NCBI GenBank assembly: GCA_033344775.1
Contig: JAWPMT010000001.1
Location: 434,001-498,000 of the forward strand
DNA from: Cytophagales bacterium
GTDB lineage: Bacteria > Bacteroidota > Bacteroidia > Cytophagales > Cyclobacteriaceae
Length of the DNA: 64,000 bases
Reading direction: 5' to 3'
Position numbers and translations under genes: made by a program. Shown here piece after piece: positions 12,001 to 19,349 of the stretch. Positions within the stretch are counted from its first letter, which is position 1. The number at the start of each line of letters is the position of its first letter. The notes beneath the pieces were generated by a model that had not been told where the DNA came from, searched no databases, and was given only the letters and a program-made list of their open reading frames with translations.

Positions 12001-14310
12001 ACTGGCTGTAATTCTCTCGTTTTGGGTATTTCCTGGCTGACTAATGGCCAGTATTTCCCCTGTACCGGTTGATTTTGCAGGATCAATAAAGTTGATATTT
12101 ACCGGCCCAGTTATATTTACAATTCCGGCTTCTAAATACAGTTGATTCTGATCGGGATCTTGATCAGTCGCAGCCTGAGCATCAAAATTGATGGTGGCAT
12201 TTCCTCCAAGAATTAATCTCGAATTGTAATCTCTTTGCCTTAGTCGGCCATTTATATTTACGGTTCCTCCAGTGATCTCAAACTCATGATAAGCTGTCGT
12301 ACTTCCATACGCCGGATTATCATCCTCATCACCCAAAGTAATAACCATGGCACCGTCACCAACACTAAGCGTACCACCCGTCACCTGAAAAATCGTTGGT
12401 GCATTAGGGTCTCTTTCTCCAATAAAATCTATGTCATTGACCCCACCGCTGTTTTCTAAACCAATGTTGGTAGTCCCACTAGACATATGAAATCCGGTTC
12501 CTTGTCTGATATCCAGCGCACCAGCGATATTTAATATACCCCCAGCTACAACCAAAAGAAAATCATCTGGATCTGTATCATTCGAGTCATCATTAAGCAA
12601 TACACTTCCGATATTCCCACCACCAATATTCAATTCTCCATCTGTATTTACAGTAACCAGCGAATTGTCCCCTATGACAGACAGAAGATCTTCTTCAGTA
12701 GGTGAACCTTGAGCAACTATGCTGGTACCAATATTTAATACCGCAGTACTTGCACTTCCTGTTCCATCTCCTACAGTTAATGTGGAGGTTGTTTCTCGTA
12801 ATTCTAGGAAGTTGGCAGTATTCTGACTTCCATCGGTAGCAGCAGTCACCAAATTGAAGGTTCCATCGAGGATATTGATGGCACCACCATCCTGCACGAT
12901 AACCAGATCTGTATCAAGCTGGGTTTGCGCGCTTCCACCAATGTTAACTGTTCCTCCTTCAACACTTAGTGTTCCTGAAACATCAAGCATACTGGACATG
13001 TCATCGACATCCTCTGTCTCAATGTTTAAGGTTGCACCCGATTCAACAGTAAGTGTATTTCCTGCTAAAATATCAATACCACCATCCGCGGTAAAAGAAA
13101 AGGCAGTGGTAATGTTCCAATTACCAAAATCAATATCAAAATTGGTTCCAAAGTCAGCATTTGTTCCGACTGAGAATACTGCACCGCCGCTTAAAGTGGG
13201 CAAAACATCCAAATTCAGGTTTTCTCCATATTCAAGGGTTCCACCAGTCATGGTCAATACTCCATTTAGTAGTTCACTGTTGCCTTCTGCACCAAGATCC
13301 TGCGTTCCAACGTACATCGCTCCTGAAGAGATATTAAGGTCCATATATGACGTAGCGTTCTGAAAATCAATGTTATCAGCAATGTTCACTGTACCACCAG
13401 CGATATTGAAATCAAAGTCGGTGGACTGATTGGTAATTCTAACAGTCCCCGCTCCCGTAGTAGTGAGGTCACCAATATTTAACGTTCCACCATTGACATT
13501 GAGAACCACTCCAGTACCATCTACCTGAAAGACTCGTTGACCATCTGTGGAATTATTAACGTCCACGTTAACCGTTCCGTCGGTCAGTGTGAACGTGGTA
13601 TTATTTCCTTCAAATTCAAAAGCATTTCCTCCATCTGTGGTGGATGAGCCAAAATTGACAATCCCGGAACTGGTGTTGACGGTCATGGCACCATCGTTCT
13701 GCAAATCAAATTGACTCTCTACATTGAAGGTTCCTGTACCTGTATAAGTAAGTGTAATTGCAGCATCACGTACTTCTGCGTTGGCATAGGTACTCGTACC
13801 CGATCCTGAGTAGGCGATGTTATTCGTTTCGAAATCTATGGCTGGAGCATAACCATTTGTCGTTACACCAAGCCCAATAGTGCCATCATTAGTGATGTCA
13901 CCTCGGAAATTGATTACATGTGACCTGGACGCAGATAAGCCTGCGAGCGTCACTCCACTATCTCCTTCTCGATTGGCCATGCTGGCAGTGGACGCGACAG
14001 TTACGGCTCCGGTGACCGTCAAAGTAAAACCCGCATCGAGTTCGGCATCATCCGAATAGGGAAAGATCAAAGATCCCGTACCCTGAATGTCCAGAGAACT
14101 AATGGTGACTGAATTAGCATTCCCATGATCAGCATTAAAAATCACTTCAACACCTGTTGAAATAATCACATCACCAGCAGTAGGAACTGGATTTCCGCCC
14201 CAGGTGGCCGTATTGTTCCAATTGCCACTGACGGTTGCAGTGGTTTGTGCAAAAGAGGTAGTGGTCGCCAACATGGCGACAAGGATGATTAACTTGTCTA
14301 AAACTTTCAA
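3037..14310 (-). CDS. Giant T9SS-secreted repeat adhesin-like protein (3757 aa)
   Basis: A cleavable signal peptide (residues 1-21, ending SFAQ) is followed by more than 3500 residues of Thr/Ser/Gly/Asn-rich beta-repeat sequence with phrases such as LTVSGSGTVN, typical of parallel beta-helix or filamentous surface proteins. Four modules resembling G8-type starts (W-N-x(4,6)-W, then PxxGDxVxI) occur near residues 28, 1290, 2220 and 2877. Other recurrent blocks contain FxYDDSD. Residues ~3570-3667 look like the fibronectin-III-like domain that commonly precedes sorting domains, and ~3675-3757 is a type IX secretion type A sorting domain (LFPNP start, GTYLIRI near the end). It should therefore be exported by Sec, cross the outer membrane through T9SS and be anchored or released at the surface. 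The role as adhesin or matrix protein is inferred. The gene fills 17.6% of the window. The many long antisense frames here are compositional shadows. Confidence 0.93.
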   Translation of the reverse strand: MKVLDKLIILVAMLATTTSFAQTTATVSGNWNNTATWGGNPVPTAGDVIISTGVEVIFNADHGNANSVTISSLDIQGTGSLIFPYSDDAELDAGFTLTVTGAVTVASTASMANREGDSGVTLAGLSASRSHVINFRGDITNDGTIGLGVTTNGYAPAIDFETNNIAYSGSGTSTYANAEVRDAAITLTYTGTGTFNVESQFDLQNDGAMTVNTSSGIVNFGSSTTDGGNAFEFEGNNTTFTLTDGTVNVDVNNSTDGQRVFQVDGTGVVLNVNGGTLNIGDLTTTGAGTVRITNQSTDFDFNIAGGTVNIADNIDFQNATSYMDLNISSGAMYVGTQDLGAEGNSELLNGVLTMTGGTLEYGENLNLDVLPTLSGGAVFSVGTNADFGTNFDIDFGNWNITTAFSFTADGGIDILAGNTLTVESGATLNIETEDVDDMSSMLDVSGTLSVEGGTVNIGGSAQTQLDTDLVIVQDGGAINILDGTFNLVTAATDGSQNTANFLELRETTSTLTVGDGTGSASTAVLNIGTSIVAQGSPTEEDLLSVIGDNSLVTVNTDGELNIGGGNIGSVLLNDDSNDTDPDDFLLVVAGGILNIAGALDIRQGTGFHMSSGTTNIGLENSGGVNDIDFIGERDPNAPTIFQVTGGTLSVGDGAMVITLGDEDDNPAYGSTTAYHEFEITGGTVNINGRLRQRDYNSRLILGGNATINFDAQAATDQDPDQNQLYLEAGIVNITGPVNINFIDPAKSTGTGEILAISQPGNTQNERITASFDGLGSDAIDFSNVTWGFGDGTSTSSSADGFDLSINTGHTNYGNWVINDPGNREVNFINSGNSYVVGDVTITQGILNMGTNNFDDDGTDGTFTIGSGGVLKLDTDFPGHTSDAFGTYSMASGSYVDYNGSATISNGHVPTNAAFGSLTVSGSGTVNLAGAGATQDTVFLTNGTLAAGTNLTMNANSVISKSAGTLTGTLQGANTYTVRYTGTSRSTDPGIDTEWSGSGTKSLAVDMDGGQTLTISNTALAIDDLSINSGILTDASLAHTVAGNLVANGSYTGTGSIALTGGASSHSITSTGTATLSNLIMNDANGASGDLSFNITGSLTLTEGILNVGSGTFTLASGATITGGGSTTFVAFDGASSSGGMVQTFTSSTDSKTYPIGIGTAYKPFQMALNSGSSFGALTVVPVTGGSQFTLDGSNTLDIDFYWLVNDGGNFSDTNADFTYNYDDSDIRGVESSYISARYDVSNPEWTTSDETTDGTDGVNAASNEATLKGVEFTDGHFTAGEEDEFAGVITTFYLISGVSDHDWNNGAHWTNTDGGSTPINRTPGTNSPVIIKGDDVTIDADGQSAGSITIESDGVMIIGENGGTPTTGHSFGTVSGTGTLRIVSGDTDAPTFPSENGADWSSFLGASGGTVEYSGNGGYLIPTAGGSYNNLVISSTSASANTKTLPNEDLTITGTFDVSGGFGTTVNISDDNNGNLSVTGNVTIASGDVLSFGSTNNRTVAFSGDLSVAGTFNVANSGTASHNLTISGSLTSTGTFDMNTGGSTVATTFNSASNTSITGAGSADFDRLIVNVGSSQATTLTADVTTLSITDQGSEVAESSIEFQNGTLVVSSASTVVLSNNGDVSIPATSALTLNNSSADFSLSTSGAGTLILSGGITISSGSLNVGDVTDNATDNSIRYEGTAGSISVDGSSSVLNVGGAIRPNVIDGSTALAFSLTNDGIVSIARNTSTNNRSVTSVANRSEADFVLDNAASSFTMSGTNTILEIVRSETSDGKAISITSAVTNATVTGGTVKVLQDAHDVGTSGITNTTNTSNDISAYSSIAFYNFSVGDGDYEGDYGAPDSSDATVLDLQVSNNLTINLNDDTADNGRFDFFRVDQTAAGNNDEANVVVGGNLTVTSGNIQVADGGDGGTVTFNGTGDQTLTTNGEIFGDITVNKASGSLILADALTIYGDWTHTQGTLNQGGNLITMTTPIGLQGSTITGDPTFDALTLSNTSGVTQTSGTTTLSSSGVLTISDNVIYDLGENGLSIQNQTTPFAGISVPGGADNTNMIRVSGTDAGVGLTYTYPDASTSGFIFPIGATINATDYYLPAQINLTAGGGAGSTANVTLITTQHPQVSDAENALNLYWSVTASSFNGSQTATHTYTYGSTSTDVVEGGDDTNFLDALNAGSPTFNWTEGSTTNVSGQVITFTDPGSDNIAGDFTAGVDAAFNPVTVFYTIRDGDWNNTATTTTPWTNDECAAGVRNEVTGIEPGSGDPVVICSGNTVTITTATGLASSGVEINGTLNSQIDDISTLNDISGNGTLAFDHTTATTPTFGTLASAFISGGTLDYGGTMAYTLPTNTNYHNLTLTNSGGLTLPNDVSLTGAFNMTAGSLTTGGFNLSGTGTFTMAASTTLTVSSSGSAPSGFSSYTFDATSTVDYSGGNQTILGGVTYGNLDLSRTSGDPASKTLDGNIVIVGDLDIGRRTELASSSFNVELQGNLTLDTRNNTNFDPGTGTFTFGGANAQSITFSNGSESETFNNLIIDKSGGSITASGVTDFTVSGALTITNGSLGMSSLPLTVEGTTTISSGASLTSSTTIDFNGDFSNAGTFTVPSTVTLAGNFNNTGTYTSGNNTLTLDNTTTAQSITGATTFNNLTIAKASGVDVTFNNAVTIDGTLSLANEGNIILSSGDLTISDGATITGNAGGTTSSDFGATRMIRTDGSGTAPAVVKNGDDSDVDWDLVFPVGVRDGGVDKYTPVTVGGTTDQIASTGTLSVRSVNGVSTDQSISSSATTLNRHFDLDITGIGGAVTFDLVFQYDDSDVQGSESDYNAAYSERSVDDGWNQPVASVTNVNAGNNQFGASATLNGTIDFSAAINTEWIAGNNDLLFPRYFTRAGGGVDCSLGCDWNDGTNWTLDDGGTTSAGSVPGADNAVTISSGHTMTMDNNTNSAQSITLTGTLDIAGTSGHSLGEITGTGTLEIDASGLEGYVDTGSGSTFFGQNGGTVSYLGDAAYNLPTVFTEYNNLTIGGTTQDSHDKSLGIGLIIFGNLTLGNTDLENPSDLSLELRGSFTSSGGNFNVADGTFVFSNTATANLPGNLTFGSAGSLTLDNFGEKDLTGALVIENLSINSSSGTFDANSNTITVTGNWDNQASSNLLSNPGTVTFNGADAQQIDGDNTFAAVNISTSSTAVTIGSGTQTSGAITLATGTSLTLGTNTLRVDGALDVDQGTFSGASGTVVFTSTTDPETQADAITVATLEIDKGASTNTFDNDPQTVTFTNLVVTSGEYDGPDLNIPGNFSVASGAAIDVTGISTMDLNGDFTVGSTLNLSGLTSMSLSGNLINNGTFTPPATVTLDGASAQTISGSSATGFTNLEVNNTDAGTADVTLNANVSISGHLDFQDGIVVPGTGTLTFNDNATVRYDGVAETTPTGGSNDGNSFVAGAVSKIGDDDFVFPIGEGSRYARLGIQPQSGDVADQYTGQYSFAASASATATKAGDIVRVSGLEHWDLTRDNGSTNVIPTLFYDGSSGVNAPSRLLVAHYNGSVWEDLGNAAFSSGTVTAASPMTSFSPVTLATSKDDTNPLPVEMLYFEAGIEQNSVSLEWSTASELNNDFFEVQRSLDGINYEVLAEVSGNGSTDEVHVYHYEDRFPIPGVQYYRLRQVDFDGAFEYSDIIVVEYAPNGSQFKAKLFPNPMIEQEMTVELQTNDFTTPVSIEILDLAGRLVTSERYEVSSSNNQMLIDVSDLQTGTYLIRIRQRDQLIILKRAVMTR

Positions 14311-14371
14311 AGCGCAGGGTCTTAAATGGGTGACTGTAATTTACATATCCCCTACGCCAAAGGCAAGATGT

Positions 14372-14396
14372 AGGTAAAAAAATTAATATTTTACCT
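14372..14396. repeat. AT-rich inverted repeat between hemA and the giant gene
   Basis: Arms AGGTAAAA / TTTTACCT (8 bp) separated by 9 nt. The element lies 34 bp beyond the hemA stop and 60-85 bp before the giant-protein start, both genes being on the minus strand. It may be a weak terminator of hemA or an operator for the giant gene; the sequence does not decide. Confidence 0.35.
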
Positions 14397-14429
14397 CAAT
14401 AATATACAATTCATTATCAGACTAATAAT

Positions 14430-15713
14430 TTATCGGGACATTAGTTCAAAAAGATTCAAATCATTTTCATCGTAGGTTAAGTATCCCTGCCAGACATCTT
14501 CTACTTCATCATACAGAGCATGAAGAATTTCAAGTTTAGAAGTCGCTTTTTGCAGTGCCGGAAGGTCGCTTTTCAAAACGTCAATAATCCTTGAAAAATG
14601 CTGCTGCGCCAAGCCTCTTAAACGATAGACCAATTGCCTTTTTTCTTGTGCATCAAGGTAGAATAGTTCTTCATAGACTTTTAAACAACATCGATCAAAG
14701 AGTGCGTCTATCTCAGCTCTCAAACTCTGAACCTCAGGGATTAACATCCTAAAATTCAACCAGTTGAAATAGTCTTTGACTTCTTGATGGATGATTTTTT
14801 CGACATGAACTACTTCCTCGTTCCGCTTTCTTTTTGCAGCAGCGACTGTTTCATTGAGTGTATTGAGGTCAAATAGTTGGACGGTCGCACTTTTATTTAT
14901 TATGGGATCAAAGTTCCGAGGCATACCCAGATCGATTAACAGTTGGATAGCTGTATTGGATAAATCTTGTTCCATCAACAGATACTGATCGGTCCAGGTC
15001 GCTCCAATCACGACTTCCACCTGATCGAAGTATTGACTTGCTTCCGTCAACGGAACGGCCTCCATGTTACTTTCTGTGCAAACGCCCTCCGCTCTGGTCA
15101 ATTCTTTACTTACCACTAAGATTTGGTTCACGCGCAAACCTCTTAACATTTGCAAGATCAACCGGGACAATTCACCCGTACCAAAAATCATCACACGTAG
15201 TTCGTTTGTTTTGGGATAACGCGCCTGTATGCGATCACGAGTAATTGAAGTCAGAGAGGTTGCATATCTTCCGATCCCTGTCTCAGTTCTGGCTCGTTTT
15301 CCCACATGAATGGCACGCTTCACCAACTCATTCAACTCCGGACCCAATTGTTCAGATTTCGTAAACGCATTCCTCACCTGTCCAAGCACTTCGTGTTCTC
15401 CAATCGTTCTGGAATTTAGTCCACAAATTGTAGCATACCAGTGACTTACCGCCTGTTCTCCATTGAGCAGTAACAGGTGTTTTCTTTTTAATTCAGGAAC
15501 CAGGTCTTTCAAAGATTGGATCAATGATTCCTCAACAATATTTAAGGTCAGAAAGGTGAATCGATGACAGGTCGCCATGACAAATATCTTCCCTATTGGT
15601 TTGAAGCAGTTGACCACTTCCTCCTTTTTTGAAGACAAGCATTCTCGAATACGAATTGGTGTTACTTCGTAATTCAGTTCTACTAAAACAACCTGGTTAC
15701 TCATGCACGTCAT
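14430..15713 (-). CDS. hemA: Glutamyl-tRNA reductase
   Basis: First committed enzyme of the C5 heme pathway: NADPH-dependent reduction of glutamyl-tRNA(Glu) to glutamate-1-semialdehyde, cytosolic. The 427-residue length fits. The catalytic cysteine is C49 in ATCHR, where most homologues have STCNR. The substrate-binding block reads GLNSRTIGEHEVLGQVR, followed by the RARTETGIGRY motif. A Rossmann segment IFGTGELS (~residue 175) binds NADPH, and a C-terminal helical dimerisation domain follows. The N-terminal motif is LNYEVTPIRIRE. An internal start three codons downstream (MSNQVVLVE) is equally plausible. Unlike many genomes, no other heme gene flanks it, and the non-consensus residues suggest a divergent branch. 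Confidence 0.9.
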   Translation of the reverse strand: MTCMSNQVVLVELNYEVTPIRIRECLSSKKEEVVNCFKPIGKIFVMATCHRFTFLTLNIVEESLIQSLKDLVPELKRKHLLLLNGEQAVSHWYATICGLNSRTIGEHEVLGQVRNAFTKSEQLGPELNELVKRAIHVGKRARTETGIGRYATSLTSITRDRIQARYPKTNELRVMIFGTGELSRLILQMLRGLRVNQILVVSKELTRAEGVCTESNMEAVPLTEASQYFDQVEVVIGATWTDQYLLMEQDLSNTAIQLLIDLGMPRNFDPIINKSATVQLFDLNTLNETVAAAKRKRNEEVVHVEKIIHQEVKDYFNWLNFRMLIPEVQSLRAEIDALFDRCCLKVYEELFYLDAQEKRQLVYRLRGLAQQHFSRIIDVLKSDLPALQKATSKLEILHALYDEVEDVWQGYLTYDENDLNLFELMSR

Positions 15714-15825
15714 AAGGATTTGATTTACGAAATCGATTCCTCAAAAATCCGTTGAGCCTATGTCATGTGAGATGCAGGTTGTCAATACTTAAACTGATTT
15801 TTGTCAGCTCTATCACTTCAATCAT

Positions 15826-16728
15826 CTAAAAATACATCTGTACGGCCGCCCTGTATGTATTGGCATGAGCATCCAGAATCACTTTGATGTCTTTGGAATA
15901 CCCACCCCCCATGGCAGCTACGACCGGCAAGCCGTATTCATACATTTTCTCAAAGACCATCAAATCACGCTCGGCACATCCTTCCGGCGACACCCCAAGT
16001 CGACCCAGTTTGTCCGATGCAAGGATATCTACACCTGATTGATAGAAAATGAAGTCTGGCTTCACACGATCAATCAAGTCACCTAGTGTTTGGCGCAATA
16101 AAGACAGATACTCATCATCTTTGATTCCATCATTCAGCGGAATGTCCAGATCAGAAAGTTCTTTTTTCAAGGGATAATTATGAGCCCCGTGCATACTAAA
16201 GGTAAAAACCCTGGGATCATCCTGGAAAATACGGGCCGTCCCGTTTCCCTGATGTACGTCCAGATCAACTACCAACACTTGCTTAGCAAGCTGATTATCA
16301 ATTAGATGTCTTGCCGCAATCGCAATGTCGTTGAGCAGGCAAAAACCTTCGGCGCGATCCGCATACGCATGATGGGTACCTCCTGCGATGTTCATCGCCA
16401 CCCCCCATTCCAGGGCATATTCCGCACATTGCAGGGTCCCTCCGTTAATGGTAATTTCGCGCTCCACCAGCTGTTGAGAGATCGGGAACCCACTTCTGCG
16501 CTCTTCTTGACGGGTCAGGTCAAGGGTCAGAAGTTTTCGCCAATAGGTATATTCATGTACCTTCAGGATTTCGAACTCCTCTAGCTTTCTTGGTGAAAAG
16601 AAAGCTGATTCATCAACAACACCCTCATGAACTAATTGCCTGGGAAGCAATTCATACTTTTCCATCGGAAAGCGATGGCCTTCGGGAAGTGGATGGTTAT
16701 AAATGGGAGCCCAGGCGATTTTCAGCAC
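15826..16728 (-). CDS. Histone deacetylase / acetoin-utilisation-type deacetylase
   Basis: Zinc-dependent deacetylase of the arginase-deacetylase fold. With a GTG start at 16728 the protein is 300 residues and begins MLKIAWAPIYNHPLPEGHRF, the usual N-terminus of this subfamily. An ATG 22 codons upstream (16794) gives a poorly conserved extension and is less likely. Active-site features: H119-H120 in GGTHHA, the zinc motif D155-L-D157-V-H159, a second zinc aspartate in SGVDIL, and the GGGY loop near the C-terminus. Bacterial members remove acyl groups from small molecules, polyamines or lysines; the substrate is unknown. It is divergent from the adjacent CDF transporter gene. Confidence 0.88.
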   Translation of the reverse strand: MLKIAWAPIYNHPLPEGHRFPMEKYELLPRQLVHEGVVDESAFFSPRKLEEFEILKVHEYTYWRKLLTLDLTRQEERRSGFPISQQLVEREITINGGTLQCAEYALEWGVAMNIAGGTHHAYADRAEGFCLLNDIAIAARHLIDNQLAKQVLVVDLDVHQGNGTARIFQDDPRVFTFSMHGAHNYPLKKELSDLDIPLNDGIKDDEYLSLLRQTLGDLIDRVKPDFIFYQSGVDILASDKLGRLGVSPEGCAERDLMVFEKMYEYGLPVVAAMGGGYSKDIKVILDAHANTYRAAVQMYF

Positions 16729-16852
16729 GAGATAAGAACCCAAAGAGACGCTAGATGGTTTCATCAATTTCTCATGAATTATTTCAATCATCAAACATTT
16801 TCAGGTGTAAGTGCCGTGTCGGTGTTCACGTGGCTCCTATATTAGCGGGCGA

Positions 16853-17749
16853 ATGGGACATGGACATCATCATCACCACCATCATCATGAGACCGGGAAT
16901 CTGAAAGTTGCCTTCTTTCTAAACCTGGGTTTCACGATTATTGAGATCATTGGTGGTTTAATGACCAATAGTCTCGCCATTCTTTCCGATGCGCTGCACG
17001 ATCTTGGCGACAGTCTAAGTCTGGGACTTTCGTGGTACTTTCAGGAGCTTTCGAACAAAGGCAGCACCAGGAAGTTTTCATATGGCTTCGCACGATTCTC
17101 CATCCTTGGGGCCATCATCAACTCGATCGTTTTGGTAGTCGGGTCCATCTTTATCCTTATCAAAGCCATCCCTGAGCTCTGGGGCCCTGAACCCGTCAAT
17201 GCACAGGGAATGATGTTGCTTTCCATTCTTGGCATTCTTGTCAATGGAGCGGCTGTACTCCGGCTAAAAAACGGTGACTCCATGAATGAGCGGGTAGTTT
17301 CACTTCATCTACTGGAGGATGTACTAGGCTGGACAGCCGTATTGATTGGTAGCATTGTAATGATCTTCGTAGATGCCCTATGGATTGATCCGTTCTTATC
17401 GATCCTGATTTCTGCCTACATCCTTTTCAATGTTTACCGTAACCTGAAAGAGAGTTTGGTGATCGTCCTGCAGGGAGCTCCACAAGACATTTCTATTGAA
17501 AACATTCATAAACGACTCGGAGAAATCTCAGAAGTATGCGACGTTCATGATTGCCATGTATGGTCAATGGACGGAGAATACCATATTTTGACTGTGCACC
17601 TGCAAATTAAGGAGGACTATCGGCTTTCAGAATTGCAACCCCTCAAGAAACAGATCCAGGAAAAACTAGCCCATGAATCCATCGATCATGTCACCGTCGA
17701 GTTTGAGAATGAAGGGGAAGATTGCCTCAATAAGAATTGTACGGAGTAA
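16853..17749 (+). CDS. Cation diffusion facilitator (CDF) exporter, zinc type
   Basis: Inner-membrane proton antiporter exporting divalent metal. I place the start at 16853, so the protein opens MGHGHHHHHHHH, a metal-binding histidine run common in this family; a more upstream ATG adds an unlikely 14 residues. Six membrane helices span residues ~15-205. Transport-site residues read HxxxD in TM2 (SDALHDLGD) and HxxxD in TM5 (HLLEDVLG), the pattern associated with Zn2+ selectivity in ZitB/CzcD-like proteins. The C-terminal ~85 residues form the cytoplasmic ferredoxin-like domain (CDVHDCHVWSMDGEYH). Transcribed divergently from the deacetylase gene, with the promoter region between them. Confidence 0.93.
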   Translation: MGHGHHHHHHHHETGNLKVAFFLNLGFTIIEIIGGLMTNSLAILSDALHDLGDSLSLGLSWYFQELSNKGSTRKFSYGFARFSILGAIINSIVLVVGSIFILIKAIPELWGPEPVNAQGMMLLSILGILVNGAAVLRLKNGDSMNERVVSLHLLEDVLGWTAVLIGSIVMIFVDALWIDPFLSILISAYILFNVYRNLKESLVIVLQGAPQDISIENIHKRLGEISEVCDVHDCHVWSMDGEYHILTVHLQIKEDYRLSELQPLKKQIQEKLAHESIDHVTVEFENEGEDCLNKNCTE

Positions 17750-17893
17750 TTATTAGTCACTTAATGAATAATAGAAGGAGCTTTCTCATTGAGATTATCA
17801 CTAAAGCCCAAATAAAACAATTATGCATCACTGTTCCTCGCGGATATGATACATAATCATTTTACGATTGGCTATGTATATATCATTTTCCAG

Positions 17894-19216
17894 TTAATCA
17901 ATCTTTGCTTTCAAAGCTTCGATTTCATCCTGTTGTGATTGAATTCGCTTGTTCTGCTCGATGAGATGAAGTGTCAATTCCTCCACCTTCTGGAGTAGAA
18001 GGATATTCATCTTCTTGAGTTCCAGCCCTTCTTCTGCAATCTCAGTGGCGGATGGGATTTCAGGAAGGTGTTTATTGGCCTTTATGAATTTTTCTGTTTC
18101 TTCTAAAGATCGAAGGTCATAATCTTCCTCAAATACGAAATCTGGCACACTATTGGGGTCAATATCTTCCAGGATGATCTCTTCGGCATTGATTTTACCA
18201 TCGACGGTTAATTTCTCAGTCGGAGAGGTGGATCCAATTCCCATATTTCCTTCCGCTGTAATTCTCACCTTTTCTGTCAACGAGGCGTTATTATTATTTT
18301 TTGTCCAGAAGGTAACGTAGCCAGTATACGTTCCTCCGGCTCTAGGCAAACCAATTCTTGCTACTTCGGTCGCATCTTGTTTTGCGCTGATTCTTCCAAC
18401 ATCTACATGACCAGCATCATTTCTAATACTTTTTAATGATATCACTCCAGGGGTGGTGATGGAATGAAATATTTCTAGTCTTTCTGATGGAGAGGTAGTT
18501 CCTATACCCATATTTCCATCTGCCGAAATCCTTACCTTTTCTGTTAATGAGGCATTATTATCATTTTTTGTCCAGAAAGTGAGGTAGCCAGTATTAGTAC
18601 CAGCGGCTCTCGGCATTCCAATTCTTGCTACTTCGGTCGAATATTGCTTTGCGCTGATTCTTCCAACATCTACATGTCCGGCATCATTTCTAGTACTTTT
18701 TAAAGCAATTACTCCCGGAGTTGTGCTGGAATGAAATATTTCCAAGGTTTCCGTAGGAGAAGTAGTTCCTATACCTACATTTCCACTTTGCAATATTGAG
18801 AGCACTTCACCTCCTGAGTTCGCATAGAATCTTAATCTGTCGTCAGCCACCAGATTATCAATGATCCAACGTCTACTGGCATTTTCATAGAACTCCAGTC
18901 CGGAATTTAACGTACCATCAATTCTTAAATAGGAATTAGTTCCGCTGATGTGTAATTCTTGTTGTGGGTTTGTGGTTCCTATCCCAACGAAACCGTTATG
19001 ATTTACAGTAAACTTCGTTAAGTCCCCGGGACCTTGAATTCGAAATCCAGATGAAGCTCCGAGACCACTTCCTCCATATCTAATTCTAGGAATATCATCC
19101 TTCCAACTAAGTGAAACACTTGCGTTATTATTGTTAGGGTTATACGAAATTGGATTTTGAGCGTAGGTCACTACTACGGAAATCCATGCCATTAGGGATA
19201 AAAGGATTTTTTTCAT
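17894..19216 (-). CDS. Secreted tail-fibre-like protein with internal duplication
   Basis: 440 residues with a signal peptide (residues 1-19, ending TYAQ). The middle consists of fibre-type repeats marked by GIGTTSP/GIGSTSP motifs, usual in phage tail fibres and Bacteroidota surface proteins. Two neighbouring 89-residue units (between about 18247 and 18781, 267 bp each) differ at only ~15 positions, indicating a recent duplication. The C-terminus has the FVFEEDYDLRSLEETEKFI and HLPEIPSA segments, followed by a heptad-rich coiled coil (LLQKVEELTLHLIEQNKRI). This end is shared almost word for word with the neighbouring paralogue. The catalytic S74 chaperone motif is not evident. Likely a trimeric surface or matrix protein; the partner is unknown. 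Confidence 0.8.
   Translation of the reverse strand: MKKILLSLMAWISVVVTYAQNPISYNPNNNNASVSLSWKDDIPRIRYGGSGLGASSGFRIQGPGDLTKFTVNHNGFVGIGTTNPQQELHISGTNSYLRIDGTLNSGLEFYENASRRWIIDNLVADDRLRFYANSGGEVLSILQSGNVGIGTTSPTETLEIFHSSTTPGVIALKSTRNDAGHVDVGRISAKQYSTEVARIGMPRAAGTNTGYLTFWTKNDNNASLTEKVRISADGNMGIGTTSPSERLEIFHSITTPGVISLKSIRNDAGHVDVGRISAKQDATEVARIGLPRAGGTYTGYVTFWTKNNNNASLTEKVRITAEGNMGIGSTSPTEKLTVDGKINAEEIILEDIDPNSVPDFVFEEDYDLRSLEETEKFIKANKHLPEIPSATEIAEEGLELKKMNILLLQKVEELTLHLIEQNKRIQSQQDEIEALKAKID
18247..18781 (-). repeat. Two tandem 267-bp coding repeats
   Basis: The GIGTTSP-type motif recurs at 267-bp spacing (forward positions near 18246, 18513 and 18780). The two intervening units encode 89 residues each with about 83% identity by my hand count. 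Confidence 0.8.
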
Positions 19217-19349
19217 CTTTCTAAGTGTTTTGAAGTTCTGAAATTGATGTTAAAGAAAAATTAAAATGCGGATACACCCTCAATACCAGAACTACTGAAA
19301 TTTCGAGTGGTATTCTATAAGCAAACAGCTTTATGATTGTATTGGTCTT

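Noticed and set aside
12854-13363. 169-codon + strand frame within the giant gene
   Set aside because: Same mirrored composition, no family motif; it is a shadow of the minus-strand repeats.
17820-17893. Imperfect inverted repeat ATGATACATA / TATGTATATATCAT between convergent genes
   Set aside because: Arms need a four-base bulge and no T tract follows; not convincing as terminator or element.
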